Positions 37,062 through 45,540 of a stretch of DNA of 64,000 bases are shown here, piece by piece. Source of the stretch: Pseudomonas duriflava (lineage in GTDB: Bacteria > Pseudomonadota > Gammaproteobacteria > Pseudomonadales > Pseudomonadaceae); the NCBI RefSeq assembly GCF_007830155.1, contig NZ_VLKY01000003.1, forward strand, positions 186,001-250,000, written 5' to 3'. Within the stretch, counting starts at the first letter, position 1, and every line of letters begins with the position of its first letter. The notes beneath the pieces were generated by a model. The model searched no databases. It was not told the origin of the DNA and saw nothing but the letters and a program-made list of their open reading frames with translations. The position numbers and the translations under genes are program-made.

Positions 37062-39317
37062 TCAGCGCATCGGGTCAAGCCGGCTGACCGGTTGCAGGGG
37101 CTGGATCAATTGCAACTGCTGACGGTATTCGTCGGTGATCTGACTAGCTTGACTGGTGCTGGTAATCACCCGCGGCGTAATCAGGACAATGAGTTCCGAG
37201 CGGCCACGGCTGCGTGATGTATTACCGAACAGCCAGTGCAGCCCCGGGATGCGACTGAGATAGGGCACGCTGTTGTCGCTTTCTGCCTCGCTTTGTTGGA
37301 TCAGGCCGCCCAGCAGAATAGTCTGTCCGCTCTGCACCGCTACTTGCGTAGTCACGGCCCGGGTGGAAATCGAGGGGTTGCCGTTGGCATCGGTTGTCGA
37401 GCTGGCGTCGCTTACCTGCTGCTGGATATCCATGTAGACCAAGCCGCCCGGATTGATACGAGGGATTACGTCCAGAATCACACCCGTCTGCACGTATTGA
37501 ACGCTACTGTAGGTCGATTCGCTGGTCGTAGTCACCGCGGTCTGGGTGATCGGGATGTTATCCCCTACCTGAATCTGTGCTTGCTGATTGTTCATGACGA
37601 CCAGAGACGGAGCCGATAGCACTCGAGTGTTGCCGTTGGTCTCTAGAGCATGCAGGGCAACCTGGAGATTGTTGCTGACAAAGGAGTAGAACAAAGCGTC
37701 CGTTGAGCTCAGAGCGGCTCCTCCTTGGCCCAGGGCCCCCTGGCTGCCAGAGGTATTTTCAACACCCTCGGTACTTGAATTGCCGGCCAGATTACCCAGA
37801 TACCATTGCACGCCCAAGCTGAGCGAGCCGGTCAGGCTGACCTCCAGGATACGGGTCTCGATCTGTACCTGCATGGGCGCATTATCGAGCCGTCTGATGG
37901 CAGACTGGATTTCATTCCACTGTGAAGGGCGGGTCCGAATAAGCAATTGGTTGCTACTTTTCTGCGCCGTAATGCGAACACCTGTGTCATTGCCGCTGCC
38001 GCCAGTGGTATTGCTGTCTGCGCTTTCGCTATCGGAGTCAGTAGCGGCTCGGCTGCCTGTCGTGCCAGTACCGGTGCCAGTGTTGCCCAGTCCGTTAGAA
38101 AGACCCGTACTGCCATTCAGCCCGCCCAATCCCTGACTGCTGCCTGTGATACCCGTCGTTCCGGTTGTGCCAGTGGTGCTTCCTGTCGACAGCGTGGTGG
38201 TACGCAGACCCGGCGCAACCTGTGCCTCGGCTTCTTCCGTCACGGCTTCATTACCATAAATCTGGCGTAGATAGCGGGCCAGGTCTGTGGCTTTCATGTT
38301 GCGTACGTCATACACGTACATCTGAGGCTCGTTGCCACCGCCCCGGTCGATGGTTTCGATCCATTGACGGACTTCGCTCAGGTATTCTGGCTGCGGCGAT
38401 ATCGCGACGATGGCATTGGTTCGCTCGATAGGCAAAAAGCGAAGCATGCCCGCCAGTGGCGTCCCGCTTTGTGGGCCGAACAAGCGGTCCAGTTCCGGCA
38501 TCAACTCGGTTACGCTGGCGCGTTGAAGACCGAATACGCCGATAGACATACCTTTAAGCCAGTTGACATCAAAAGTGTTAATGGTGCGCTCGTAGTTTGC
38601 CAACTCTTCCGGCGTGCCGGCCATGGCAAGCACGTTACGCGACGGGTCGACCAGGAGAAAAGCATTCTCGCGGGCAAAGGGCTTGAGCAGCTTTTGCATT
38701 TCCGTTGCGGAAATGTAGTCCAGAACGAACAGGCGCGCGGTTAAACCATTACCTGGCTCGGGTACGCGCAAGGACGGAACGATCCTACCCGGTACAGCCT
38801 GGCTGGCTGGGACAACCATGTAGCGGCTGCCTTCCCGTACCAGAGCGTTGTCGGTCCAGGAGAGCAGCGTTTCGAGAATGGGCAGCGCTTCGCTCTTGGC
38901 AACGGGTTTGGATGTCGAGAACGTCACCTCACCCTTTACCTCCTGGGCGATAGTGTAGTTTTCCTGCAACAGGTCGCCGAGAATGCTGTTGATCACTGCC
39001 CGGATGGGCTGGTTATTGAAGTTAAAGACGATTCCGCCTTCCTGGGATGGGGCCGCCTTGGCCGCTGGCAGAGCCCGATTGTCAATGAAGCGATTGTCGC
39101 CCCGGATGATCTGGCTACGGGCAGGCATTGGTGGCTGCGCCTCGACGACCGCGGGCATATTAGGGGTAGGCTCTCTGACGAGAGGACGCTGACTGCCCGT
39201 ACCAGCCAAACCTTCACGCAGCAAGGCGTCATCCTGTGGTAGATCAGAGGCGGGTGATATACAGCCAGCCAGAAGAGCGGCGGTGGCCATACTGGCCAAA
39301 GGGTAACGCAAGGTCAC
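37062..39317 (-). CDS. gspD: Type II secretion secretin GspD/XpsD (lipoprotein)
   Basis: The outer-membrane pore of the T2SS, 751 residues. Lipobox LLAGC gives Cys19 as lipidated residue, as in XpsD. N0-N3 domains follow (FNNQPIRAVINSILGDLLQENYTI near 100), then a Gly/Thr/Ser-rich insert around residues 395-450 inside the N3 region, then the secretin domain (VLSAPSLVVMNNQQAQIQVGDNIPI and LGGLIQQSEAESDNSVPYLSRIPGLHWLFG). It is last in the operon, 68 bases after gspC/N, the Xanthomonas arrangement. Being a lipoprotein it may not need a separate pilotin. Confidence 0.95.
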   Translation of the reverse strand: MTLRYPLASMATAALLAGCISPASDLPQDDALLREGLAGTGSQRPLVREPTPNMPAVVEAQPPMPARSQIIRGDNRFIDNRALPAAKAAPSQEGGIVFNFNNQPIRAVINSILGDLLQENYTIAQEVKGEVTFSTSKPVAKSEALPILETLLSWTDNALVREGSRYMVVPASQAVPGRIVPSLRVPEPGNGLTARLFVLDYISATEMQKLLKPFARENAFLLVDPSRNVLAMAGTPEELANYERTINTFDVNWLKGMSIGVFGLQRASVTELMPELDRLFGPQSGTPLAGMLRFLPIERTNAIVAISPQPEYLSEVRQWIETIDRGGGNEPQMYVYDVRNMKATDLARYLRQIYGNEAVTEEAEAQVAPGLRTTTLSTGSTTGTTGTTGITGSSQGLGGLNGSTGLSNGLGNTGTGTGTTGSRAATDSDSESADSNTTGGSGNDTGVRITAQKSSNQLLIRTRPSQWNEIQSAIRRLDNAPMQVQIETRILEVSLTGSLSLGVQWYLGNLAGNSSTEGVENTSGSQGALGQGGAALSSTDALFYSFVSNNLQVALHALETNGNTRVLSAPSLVVMNNQQAQIQVGDNIPITQTAVTTTSESTYSSVQYVQTGVILDVIPRINPGGLVYMDIQQQVSDASSTTDANGNPSISTRAVTTQVAVQSGQTILLGGLIQQSEAESDNSVPYLSRIPGLHWLFGNTSRSRGRSELIVLITPRVITSTSQASQITDEYRQQLQLIQPLQPVSRLDPMR

Positions 39318-39385
39318 GATGATAACGCTCCTGATGTGGGGGCGACGAGGCGTCGCGCGAATCCTGAGTCCATAATCGATAATTG

Positions 39386-39931
39386 TTATTCTCTAGGGGC
39401 AGCTCTGGCGGTATTGCCAGACGCAGCCGTAGGAGCGGCAGACGTCCCAAGCGGGGCTTTCTCCCGGCTGAGCGGCAGGATTTGTTGGCGATCACCTGCC
39501 GTGAACAGAACCTGAGTGGCCTCGACGCGCTCGAGCGTCCAGCCATTGGGTAATTGCTTGCCGCGAACAAGACTAAAATCCTTGCCGCTGCTGTCTTTAA
39601 GCAGAGCCACTTGCAGCGTATTGGTCACAATAACGCCGGTCAGGCTGAAGCCCTGTAGTTGTTGAGGTTCACTTGCCTGAGCCATCTGCTGGTCCGGCTG
39701 GCGGTCGGGGCTGAATAAAGGTTGTTTCCATGTATTGGCATAAGCATCGAGTGGGGGCGGTACAGGAAGCGCCTGCGCATCCGCGGACGCTGCCTGACGA
39801 GGCGCTTCCTGCGGCGGCAACCACTTGACCTGGCGGTTGATTCCAACAGCCAATGCCAGTGCCAAGGCAGCCAGCAGAACGGCTACTATCAGGAGCCAGG
39901 GCGTCAAGCGACGATGATCGGCCTGGTTCAT
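39386..39931 (-). CDS. gspC: Type II secretion protein GspC/XpsN
   Basis: A 181-residue bitopic inner-membrane protein: one N-terminal helix (about 11-30) then a periplasmic Pro-rich stretch and an HR-like domain (LQGFSLTGVIVTNTLQVALLKDSSGKDFSL near 95-125). It links the inner-membrane platform to the secretin. Length and place directly before gspD fit XpsN, which replaces GspC in Xanthomonas-type operons; there is no PDZ domain. Overlaps gspM by four bases. Confidence 0.82.
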   Translation of the reverse strand: MNQADHRRLTPWLLIVAVLLAALALALAVGINRQVKWLPPQEAPRQAASADAQALPVPPPLDAYANTWKQPLFSPDRQPDQQMAQASEPQQLQGFSLTGVIVTNTLQVALLKDSSGKDFSLVRGKQLPNGWTLERVEATQVLFTAGDRQQILPLSREKAPLGTSAAPTAASGNTARAAPRE

Positions 39932-40557
39932 GGCTGCTCGAGCTCCTCGGTGGATACGGGATTGGTACGGCGCTGCATGTAACCCGTCACCAACATTTGT
40001 ACCTCCAGGCGGCCCGCCCCTCCGGACGAGGGCGCATCCTCATGCCGTTCGACGCGCAGTTCCTCTATGAACAGGAAGGGGCGGTTCGTTTCCAAGTCAT
40101 ACAGGATGGCTTCTAAAGGCTGTATCGCGCAGCTCAGATTGACGCTGACTTTGACCTGGGCATAGGGCTCATCACCGGGATTTCCGGCGATGGGCGTGCG
40201 GTTCAGTAATTCACATCCTGCTCCGTCGGAGCGGTGTTTTTCGATGATTTCCGCGGTGTGCTGCATCAGGCCAGCCGCGACCACACTTGGGTCGTCGCCC
40301 GGCAACAAGCTCTCGTTACCGGCTTGGCTGTTCTGTGCGGCTTCAAGCTGTTCCTGAAGAGGCTCGCGCTGGGCCAGAAGCGCTTGGTAGCGAAGCTGGG
40401 TTTGACGCAAAGTCTCCATTTGCTCGTCAATGGCCTGATGAGGCGCAATAAACCATATATGCACGCCGGCCCAGTAGACCAGGCACAGCGTCAGGGCCAG
40501 CACCAGCAAGGCCGCAATTCGGCTTTCACGGGGCGTCAGGGTTCGGCGCATGGCCAA
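39928..40557 (-). CDS. gspM: Type II secretion protein GspM
   Basis: A 209-residue inner-membrane platform protein with one helix (about 15-37), a coiled-coil stretch (IDEQMETLRQTQLRYQALLAQREPLQEQLEAAQ region) and a ferredoxin-like periplasmic domain. It pairs with GspL. The start overlaps the gspL end by about 30 bases; ATG 40551 is an alternative. Sequence similarity to classical GspM is weak; the call rests on position and layout. Confidence 0.8.
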   Translation of the reverse strand: MAMRRTLTPRESRIAALLVLALTLCLVYWAGVHIWFIAPHQAIDEQMETLRQTQLRYQALLAQREPLQEQLEAAQNSQAGNESLLPGDDPSVVAAGLMQHTAEIIEKHRSDGAGCELLNRTPIAGNPGDEPYAQVKVSVNLSCAIQPLEAILYDLETNRPFLFIEELRVERHEDAPSSGGAGRLEVQMLVTGYMQRRTNPVSTEELEQP

Positions 40558-41623
40558 CGTCCTCCCGGCGTAGATGAGCGAGCAGATAGAAGCGCTCCTT
40601 TCCAGTGTTTTCGTCAGGCTGGATGACGCCCTGGAATTGAGCGCCCGTTAGTGAAGGGCATTTCTTTAGCTCACCGATCAAAACACTCGCCCGCTGGCTT
40701 TGCCCGGCAAGGTTAACCTGGCCATCGCTTTCCACGCTCATTTCACTCAGCCAGGTATCCTTGGGTAAACAATGGGTCAGCTCGCTGAGCATGACACTCA
40801 ACGCTGGCGTAGATCGTTTACGATCCGTCAGGTAATGGGTCGCGCCCAGGCCATTCTGCAACTGCTGGCGCAACTCATCGATCTCCCGGGCCTCGTTGCG
40901 TAGACGCGTAACCTCTTGCTGCATGGTATTCAAAACGGCCTCGCGGTTATGCAGCCAGAGCTGAAGCGTGACGAGCGCTAATATCACGGTCAGGACAGCC
41001 AGGCTTCGATTCAGCAAACGGCGAGGATCATGACGAACCTGACGCCGCTCCGGGGGAAGTAGGTTGACACCCAGACGCGTGCCGTCCTGCATCTGAACAT
41101 CGATGGCACTGAGCTGCACGTCATACTGGCTCGCTCTTTCTAATAGCGCGTCTACTCGCTCACGCGTGGCCACGGCCAGGGTCAGCTTCAAAGATTGACG
41201 CGGCGGGCTGGGCCAGCGGCGAAATGCGTAGTAAACCTGATTGGCTTTGAACGGGGTGTGCCGATCCAGTTCGAAGGCCAGCGCGGCGGTTAAGTCTTGG
41301 GCGGCGGCAGACGGCAGGCTAATGGTTCTGACCAGGGCTTGCCGCGTTGTCAGCAGAAGAACGCAGCGACCTTGAACGGAGGCGGAGTGATAAGGCTGTA
41401 GCCCAGTGGGTGTTTGTAGCCAGAGTTCGTCATTTTCCCAACGTACTATTTGCTCTTCATCACCCCGCTCAATGACTTCTCTAAGGCGAGACGGTAGGCA
41501 GGCACGCAATTCACCAAGCCACCAGCCAAAGAAGCGCGGAAAGACGGAGGCCTCCCATTGGGCCTGTAGTGCGTTTAACGCGGGCCGCAAGGCGGCCGGC
41601 CATTCCAGTCGAGTCGTTTTCAT
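40526..41623 (-). CDS. gspL: Type II secretion protein GspL
   Basis: A 365-residue protein: a cytoplasmic actin-like domain (about 1-200; SLPSAAAQDLTAALAFELDRHTPF) that recruits GspE, one membrane helix near 210-230 (LAVLTVILALVTLQLWL) and a periplasmic PilN-like domain. This PilM-PilN-like form is the Xps type. It overlaps gspK by four bases (ATGA). Confidence 0.88.
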   Translation of the reverse strand: MKTTRLEWPAALRPALNALQAQWEASVFPRFFGWWLGELRACLPSRLREVIERGDEEQIVRWENDELWLQTPTGLQPYHSASVQGRCVLLLTTRQALVRTISLPSAAAQDLTAALAFELDRHTPFKANQVYYAFRRWPSPPRQSLKLTLAVATRERVDALLERASQYDVQLSAIDVQMQDGTRLGVNLLPPERRQVRHDPRRLLNRSLAVLTVILALVTLQLWLHNREAVLNTMQQEVTRLRNEAREIDELRQQLQNGLGATHYLTDRKRSTPALSVMLSELTHCLPKDTWLSEMSVESDGQVNLAGQSQRASVLIGELKKCPSLTGAQFQGVIQPDENTGKERFYLLAHLRREDVGHAPNPDAP

Positions 41624-42372
41624 TCTTGCCAGCGCAACACGCGATATGGTTGCGCACTGCTTTCCGTGGGGTTGAGTAGAAGCGTGACGCTCAAGGCGGA
41701 GCGAAAGCCATTATCCAGTTCGGCCTGACTTTTTACCGTCAGGACTTGACCAGGGTCCGCACCCTCCAGGGGCGTCAGTGTTTTTAAGCCCATAGCTTCT
41801 TTTACCGGAGGGGCAGCAAAGGCTGCGATGGGCTGATCATAGCCGCTCCATACGGTGATGTACGGTTCTATACGGCTGAACAGCGAACTGTCCATACCGG
41901 CTAATTGGGTAGCTTCTTCCAATGTACGAAAGGGCGTAGGCTCGTTGCTCTCCTGGCGGGCCCGCAGCGCGGCAGCCACTTGGCGGGCCTGATTGGCCGG
42001 CGCGCCTACAGTCAGAGCTAAACGGGCAAGCAGTTCGGGCGATGTACTGTTGAGATCAACCTTACCCAATTCGCTCTGTATCTCAAGGGTCAGCCGGATC
42101 TTGTCGAAGTCGAGGTGGTACGGTCTGCCATCGGCTACCCACTGCTGTTCTCGCTGAAGACTGCCCATGTGTTGTATCGCCAAGGCCAAACCCGCCTCGG
42201 CAGCCAATTGCGTGCGGGTCGATTGCAGCAGGTACTGACTTTGGCGATTCTCCAGGCGTACCGCTGTAACGACGCCTGCCATAATCAGACTGAGCAGGGC
42301 CAGGGCCCATAGTGTAATCAGCAGCGCTACGCCTCGTTGCTTGCCTCTAAGGCAGTATGGCCCCGGCTTCAT
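41620..42372 (-). CDS. gspK: Type II secretion minor pseudopilin GspK
   Basis: A 250-residue tip pseudopilin, shorter than the ~310-330 of classical GspK. The prepilin leader ends at KQRG before VALLITLWALALLSLIMAG; the usual Glu at +5 is absent, as normal for GspK. The helical SAM-like part (VDLNSTSPELLARLALTVG) is present. Processing needs a prepilin peptidase not in this window. Overlaps gspJ and gspL by four bases each. Confidence 0.88.
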   Translation of the reverse strand: MKPGPYCLRGKQRGVALLITLWALALLSLIMAGVVTAVRLENRQSQYLLQSTRTQLAAEAGLALAIQHMGSLQREQQWVADGRPYHLDFDKIRLTLEIQSELGKVDLNSTSPELLARLALTVGAPANQARQVAAALRARQESNEPTPFRTLEEATQLAGMDSSLFSRIEPYITVWSGYDQPIAAFAAPPVKEAMGLKTLTPLEGADPGQVLTVKSQAELDNGFRSALSVTLLLNPTESSAQPYRVLRWQE

Positions 42373-43001
42373 AGCGCGCCTCCAACGGCATTGCTGTTGC
42401 TCAGGTCCAGACGCAGGGCTATTTGTAGCGGCGGCCAGGCAATGGGTCCCTGGGCTTCCAGGTCGATCCGAATACGTTGCGGCAGGCGTTGTGGCCAGGG
42501 CCAGCGAGGCAGCCAGTCGGTAGGTTTACCATTTTGATCAAGCCCGCTATAGGACAGTCGAAGGTGCTTGACCTCGCGCAACAGGCGTTGAGGTTCACCC
42601 CAGGCTTGAGTAGCGTTTTGCTCGATCCGCTTGGCAAAGTCGATCTGCAGCCAGCGCTCTTGCTCGGCGCCCCCCAGGCGCAGGGTTTGCATATGTAATC
42701 CACCACCCAGATGCGCTGGAAGGCTGGCGGTGTAGCGCATTTCCTGGGGCTCGCCCAGGAATACTGCGGGTGCGCCTTGCGCTAATGGATCCAAGGGGAG
42801 GGGAAGGGCTTGTTGCAGGGCGCGGCGCAGAAAATTCTGCGAGGCGCGCACTTCATCCAGGCGTGCCGTAAAGGACTCGCTGCGTGCAAGAGTGCGATTG
42901 GCGCTGATCAGGGACGAGCCGATAAGCACCATCAAAATGCCCAGGAGGCTGATAGCCAACAGCACTTCCAGCAGCGTAAATCCTCGTGCGGCCTGTTTCA
43001 T
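42369..43001 (-). CDS. gspJ: Type II secretion minor pseudopilin GspJ
   Basis: A 210-residue pseudopilin with a very short leader, MKQAARG, cleaved before FTLLEVLLAISLLGILM; Glu at +5 is kept. The globular part ends in WPWPQRLPQRIRIDL, a GspJ feature. With GspI and GspK it forms the tip of the pseudopilus. Four-base overlaps on both sides show tight coupling. Confidence 0.9.
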   Translation of the reverse strand: MKQAARGFTLLEVLLAISLLGILMVLIGSSLISANRTLARSESFTARLDEVRASQNFLRRALQQALPLPLDPLAQGAPAVFLGEPQEMRYTASLPAHLGGGLHMQTLRLGGAEQERWLQIDFAKRIEQNATQAWGEPQRLLREVKHLRLSYSGLDQNGKPTDWLPRWPWPQRLPQRIRIDLEAQGPIAWPPLQIALRLDLSNSNAVGGAL

Positions 43002-43375
43002 AACGTGTTGTCCGCTCCGCCCTGGATCCGAAGAGTGCTGAAGCGTTCACGGTGGCCCGCGACGGTCAGGGTCAGGTCGAGTCGGTAGAGCTGTAGTGCG
43101 CTCTGTGTTTCTACCCTGGCGATGTCCAGACGCCAGGCGGTGCCGTCAGTGAGTCGTCCATTGCTTGTGCCTGGTTGGAGAAGGGTATGCACGGACTCAT
43201 CGAGCAGCGAACGTGCAACCAGTGCCATGCGGGTGGCCCTATTGTCCTTGAGTAGCGCATGAGTGGCCTGACCTATGCCGCCCATAACTACAAAAAAGGT
43301 TATGGCGAGCAGGGCAATCGCGGCGAGCAGTTCAAGCAGGGTAAAGCCCTGCTGGGTGCGTACCCGCGGGATCAT
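42998..43375 (-). CDS. gspI: Type II secretion minor pseudopilin GspI
   Basis: A 125-residue pseudopilin: leader MIPRVRTQQG, then FTLLELLAAIALLAITFFVV. I chose ATG 43375 because it gives a ten-residue leader and a four-base overlap with gspH; ATG 43414 is possible. It initiates the tip complex with GspJ and GspK. Confidence 0.88.
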   Translation of the reverse strand: MIPRVRTQQGFTLLELLAAIALLAITFFVVMGGIGQATHALLKDNRATRMALVARSLLDESVHTLLQPGTSNGRLTDGTAWRLDIARVETQSALQLYRLDLTLTVAGHRERFSTLRIQGGADNTL

Positions 43376-43875
43376 GGCTGTACCTCTTGCCAACGAACCG
43401 CACCGGTTAGCCACGCAATATCAACACGCCATGCGCGGCCGTCTTTTTCCAGATGGATATTGCCGCCTGTGGAACTGCCGTCAGGAAAGAACATGATGGC
43501 AGCTTGCCGGCCCGTACGAAGATCGGCTGCGGTCGTTAAGCGCATATGCATGCCGGCAGGAAGGCGCTGCGAGGGTTTGCCCGCGCGTTGATAGCGTTGC
43601 TTGCTCAGGTCGAAATCAAGCGTGGCAGGTTGCCCTGTCGTGATGGCCTGTGTTCGTACGGCACGCAAGGCCAGCGTTAGGTCGCGGCCGGCCTCCCTTA
43701 CCCGTACGCTGTCGAGCCCGCGGGTAACTCCAAAGGAAACCAGGGTAAGGCCAATAGCTACCAGGACGATGACCACGATCATCTCAAGCAGGGTAAAGCC
43801 TCGTTGTGCACGTGCCGGTCCGCTAGCAGCCATTAGTAGGCCGCTAGCAAGATCAGAAGGTGCGCGGCATGGCAT
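43372..43875 (-). CDS. gspH: Type II secretion minor pseudopilin GspH
   Basis: A 167-residue pseudopilin with leader ending AQRG before FTLLEMIVVIVLVAIGLTLV. An internal start at 43833 would give a more typical 12-residue leader; neither has a clear ribosome-binding site. The C-terminal beta part (AAIMFFPDGSSTGGNI) is the GspH domain pattern. It lies eight bases after gspG. Confidence 0.88.
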   Translation of the reverse strand: MPCRAPSDLASGLLMAASGPARAQRGFTLLEMIVVIVLVAIGLTLVSFGVTRGLDSVRVREAGRDLTLALRAVRTQAITTGQPATLDFDLSKQRYQRAGKPSQRLPAGMHMRLTTAADLRTGRQAAIMFFPDGSSTGGNIHLEKDGRAWRVDIAWLTGAVRWQEVQP

Positions 43876-43883
43876 GGGGACGC

Positions 43884-44321
43884 TTATTCCCAGCTACCTA
43901 CGTCGGCGCTATAGCCTTCGCCGCCAGGCTGTCCATCCTGGCCATAGAAAACCAGATCAAATGAACCGTGCTGGCCTGGCGCGCGGTATCCGAACTCATG
44001 ACCAAACGGATCCTGCAGGTCGGAAGGCTTTGCGTACGGGCCATTCCAGTTCCGTGCGTTGGCGGGACGGGTTGTTAGTTGCTGCAGGTTTTTCGGCGGA
44101 GCGCCGACATCCAGCGCATAGTTTTCGATCTTCATGCTGAGGCTGGCCAGTTGAGCTTTACCAGCACCGTACTTGCCTTTGTCGACGTTCCCGCCTACCT
44201 GACGGACCACGATGGTGGCGACAATTCCAAGCAGGACGATTACCGCCAACATTTCAAGCAGGGTGAAGCCACGGCTACGGTGAGGAAGGTTACGTATCGT
44301 TCTAGTCATGGAAAGGCTCAT
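43884..44321 (-). CDS. gspG: Type II secretion major pseudopilin GspG
   Basis: A 145-residue major pseudopilin. The leader ends at SRG before FTLLEMLAVIVLLGIVATIVV; the calcium-loop region NWNGPYAKPSDLQDPFGHEFGYRAPGQHG is diagnostic of GspG. It polymerises into the piston-like pseudopilus. ATG 44309 (MTRTIRN) is an alternative start. Confidence 0.95.
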   Translation of the reverse strand: MSLSMTRTIRNLPHRSRGFTLLEMLAVIVLLGIVATIVVRQVGGNVDKGKYGAGKAQLASLSMKIENYALDVGAPPKNLQQLTTRPANARNWNGPYAKPSDLQDPFGHEFGYRAPGQHGSFDLVFYGQDGQPGGEGYSADVGSWE

Positions 44322-44327
44322 CGGCAG

Positions 44328-45539
44328 TTAGATGTTACTGGTAAGGCTCATCAGCGGAAGCATGATGGCCAACATGATGAAAGCTACCAGGACGGCCATG
44401 ACAATAGTCAGGCTCGGGACCAGGGCAGCCAGTAGGCGATCGATACCGCGTCGTGCTTCGGCATCGAAGATGTCGGCAACTTTGATTAGCATGGCGTCAA
44501 GTTGCCCGGACTCCTCGCCGACCTGAATCATTTGCAGGGACAGGTGCGGCAACAAACGGCTACTGCCCAGCGCGGCTGCCAGCGAGCCGCCATCCTTCAC
44601 TTGGTCGGCGGCCTCGGAAACGGCTCCTTGCAGGGCTCGATTGGCACAGACCTGACGGCCGATCGATAGCGCTGAGAGCAGCGGGACGCCATTACCCAGC
44701 AGAGTCCCCAGCGTACGTGCCAGGCGAGCAGTTTCCAGGCGTTGGATCAGCGGCCCCATTAAACGAACACTCAGCAGGCGACGGTCCCAGCGCATCCGCC
44801 GCTCGGGGTCTCGCAGACGGGCACCCAGCAGCCATAAGCTAGCAATCAGGCCGATCAGGATCAGCAGGCCGTAGTTAGAAAGGAACTGGCCCAGCCAGAG
44901 TACGCTTTGGGTCATGAGCGGTACGGGAACGCCGAGGTCAGCGAAAATCGGTACGAACTGCGGCACCACATAGGCCATGAGCAGTGCCAGTGAGCCGAGT
45001 ACCCCCACCACAAGAAAGGCAGGATAGATCAAGGCGTTGATAACTTCGCCCCGCAACGCCTGGGAGCGCTCCAGATAAAGTGCTAGCTGTGCAAGCGTGT
45101 CTTCCAGCGAGCCGCCGGCTTCGCCTGCACGAACCATACTGATATAGAGCTGGGAAAACTGGCCGCCCTCCTCGGAGAGGGCCGCCGATAAAGGCCGCCC
45201 GCCCTTGACGCGCTCGCGAATGCGCTCAATGAGCCGTCGGGACTTATCCTCGCTGGGCTGGCTGAGCAGAATGCTCAGGGCGCGATCCAAAGGTTGTCCG
45301 GCGCTGAGCAAGGTAGCCAGTTGTTGAGTGAACTGGGCGAGGCCCGCGCCACTCAGTGGGTCGCGGTTGAACCAGGCCCGCCAGCCACGTGCCGCTTCAC
45401 CCTGGGTCGGTACGACCTGGAGGACTAGCAGTCCTCGTTCCTGAAGTTGATTGACAGCCTCTTCCTGGCCCGGCGCTTCCAGCTGGCCGTTAATAGCTTC
45501 TCCGGCAGTATCGAGGGCGCGATAACGGAACTGGGCCAT
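44328..45539 (-). CDS. gspF: Type II secretion inner-membrane platform protein GspF
   Basis: A 403-residue PilC-family protein with two similar cytoplasmic four-helix domains and three membrane segments (about 170-195, 220-240, 375-400). Motifs LAQFTQQLATLLSAGQPLDRAL and the repeat ARLARTLGTLLGNGVPLLSAL are present. It anchors GspE and the pseudopilus. It begins one base after the gspE stop. Confidence 0.95.
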   Translation of the reverse strand: MAQFRYRALDTAGEAINGQLEAPGQEEAVNQLQERGLLVLQVVPTQGEAARGWRAWFNRDPLSGAGLAQFTQQLATLLSAGQPLDRALSILLSQPSEDKSRRLIERIRERVKGGRPLSAALSEEGGQFSQLYISMVRAGEAGGSLEDTLAQLALYLERSQALRGEVINALIYPAFLVVGVLGSLALLMAYVVPQFVPIFADLGVPVPLMTQSVLWLGQFLSNYGLLILIGLIASLWLLGARLRDPERRMRWDRRLLSVRLMGPLIQRLETARLARTLGTLLGNGVPLLSALSIGRQVCANRALQGAVSEAADQVKDGGSLAAALGSSRLLPHLSLQMIQVGEESGQLDAMLIKVADIFDAEARRGIDRLLAALVPSLTIVMAVLVAFIMLAIMLPLMSLTSNI

Positions 45540-45540
45540 G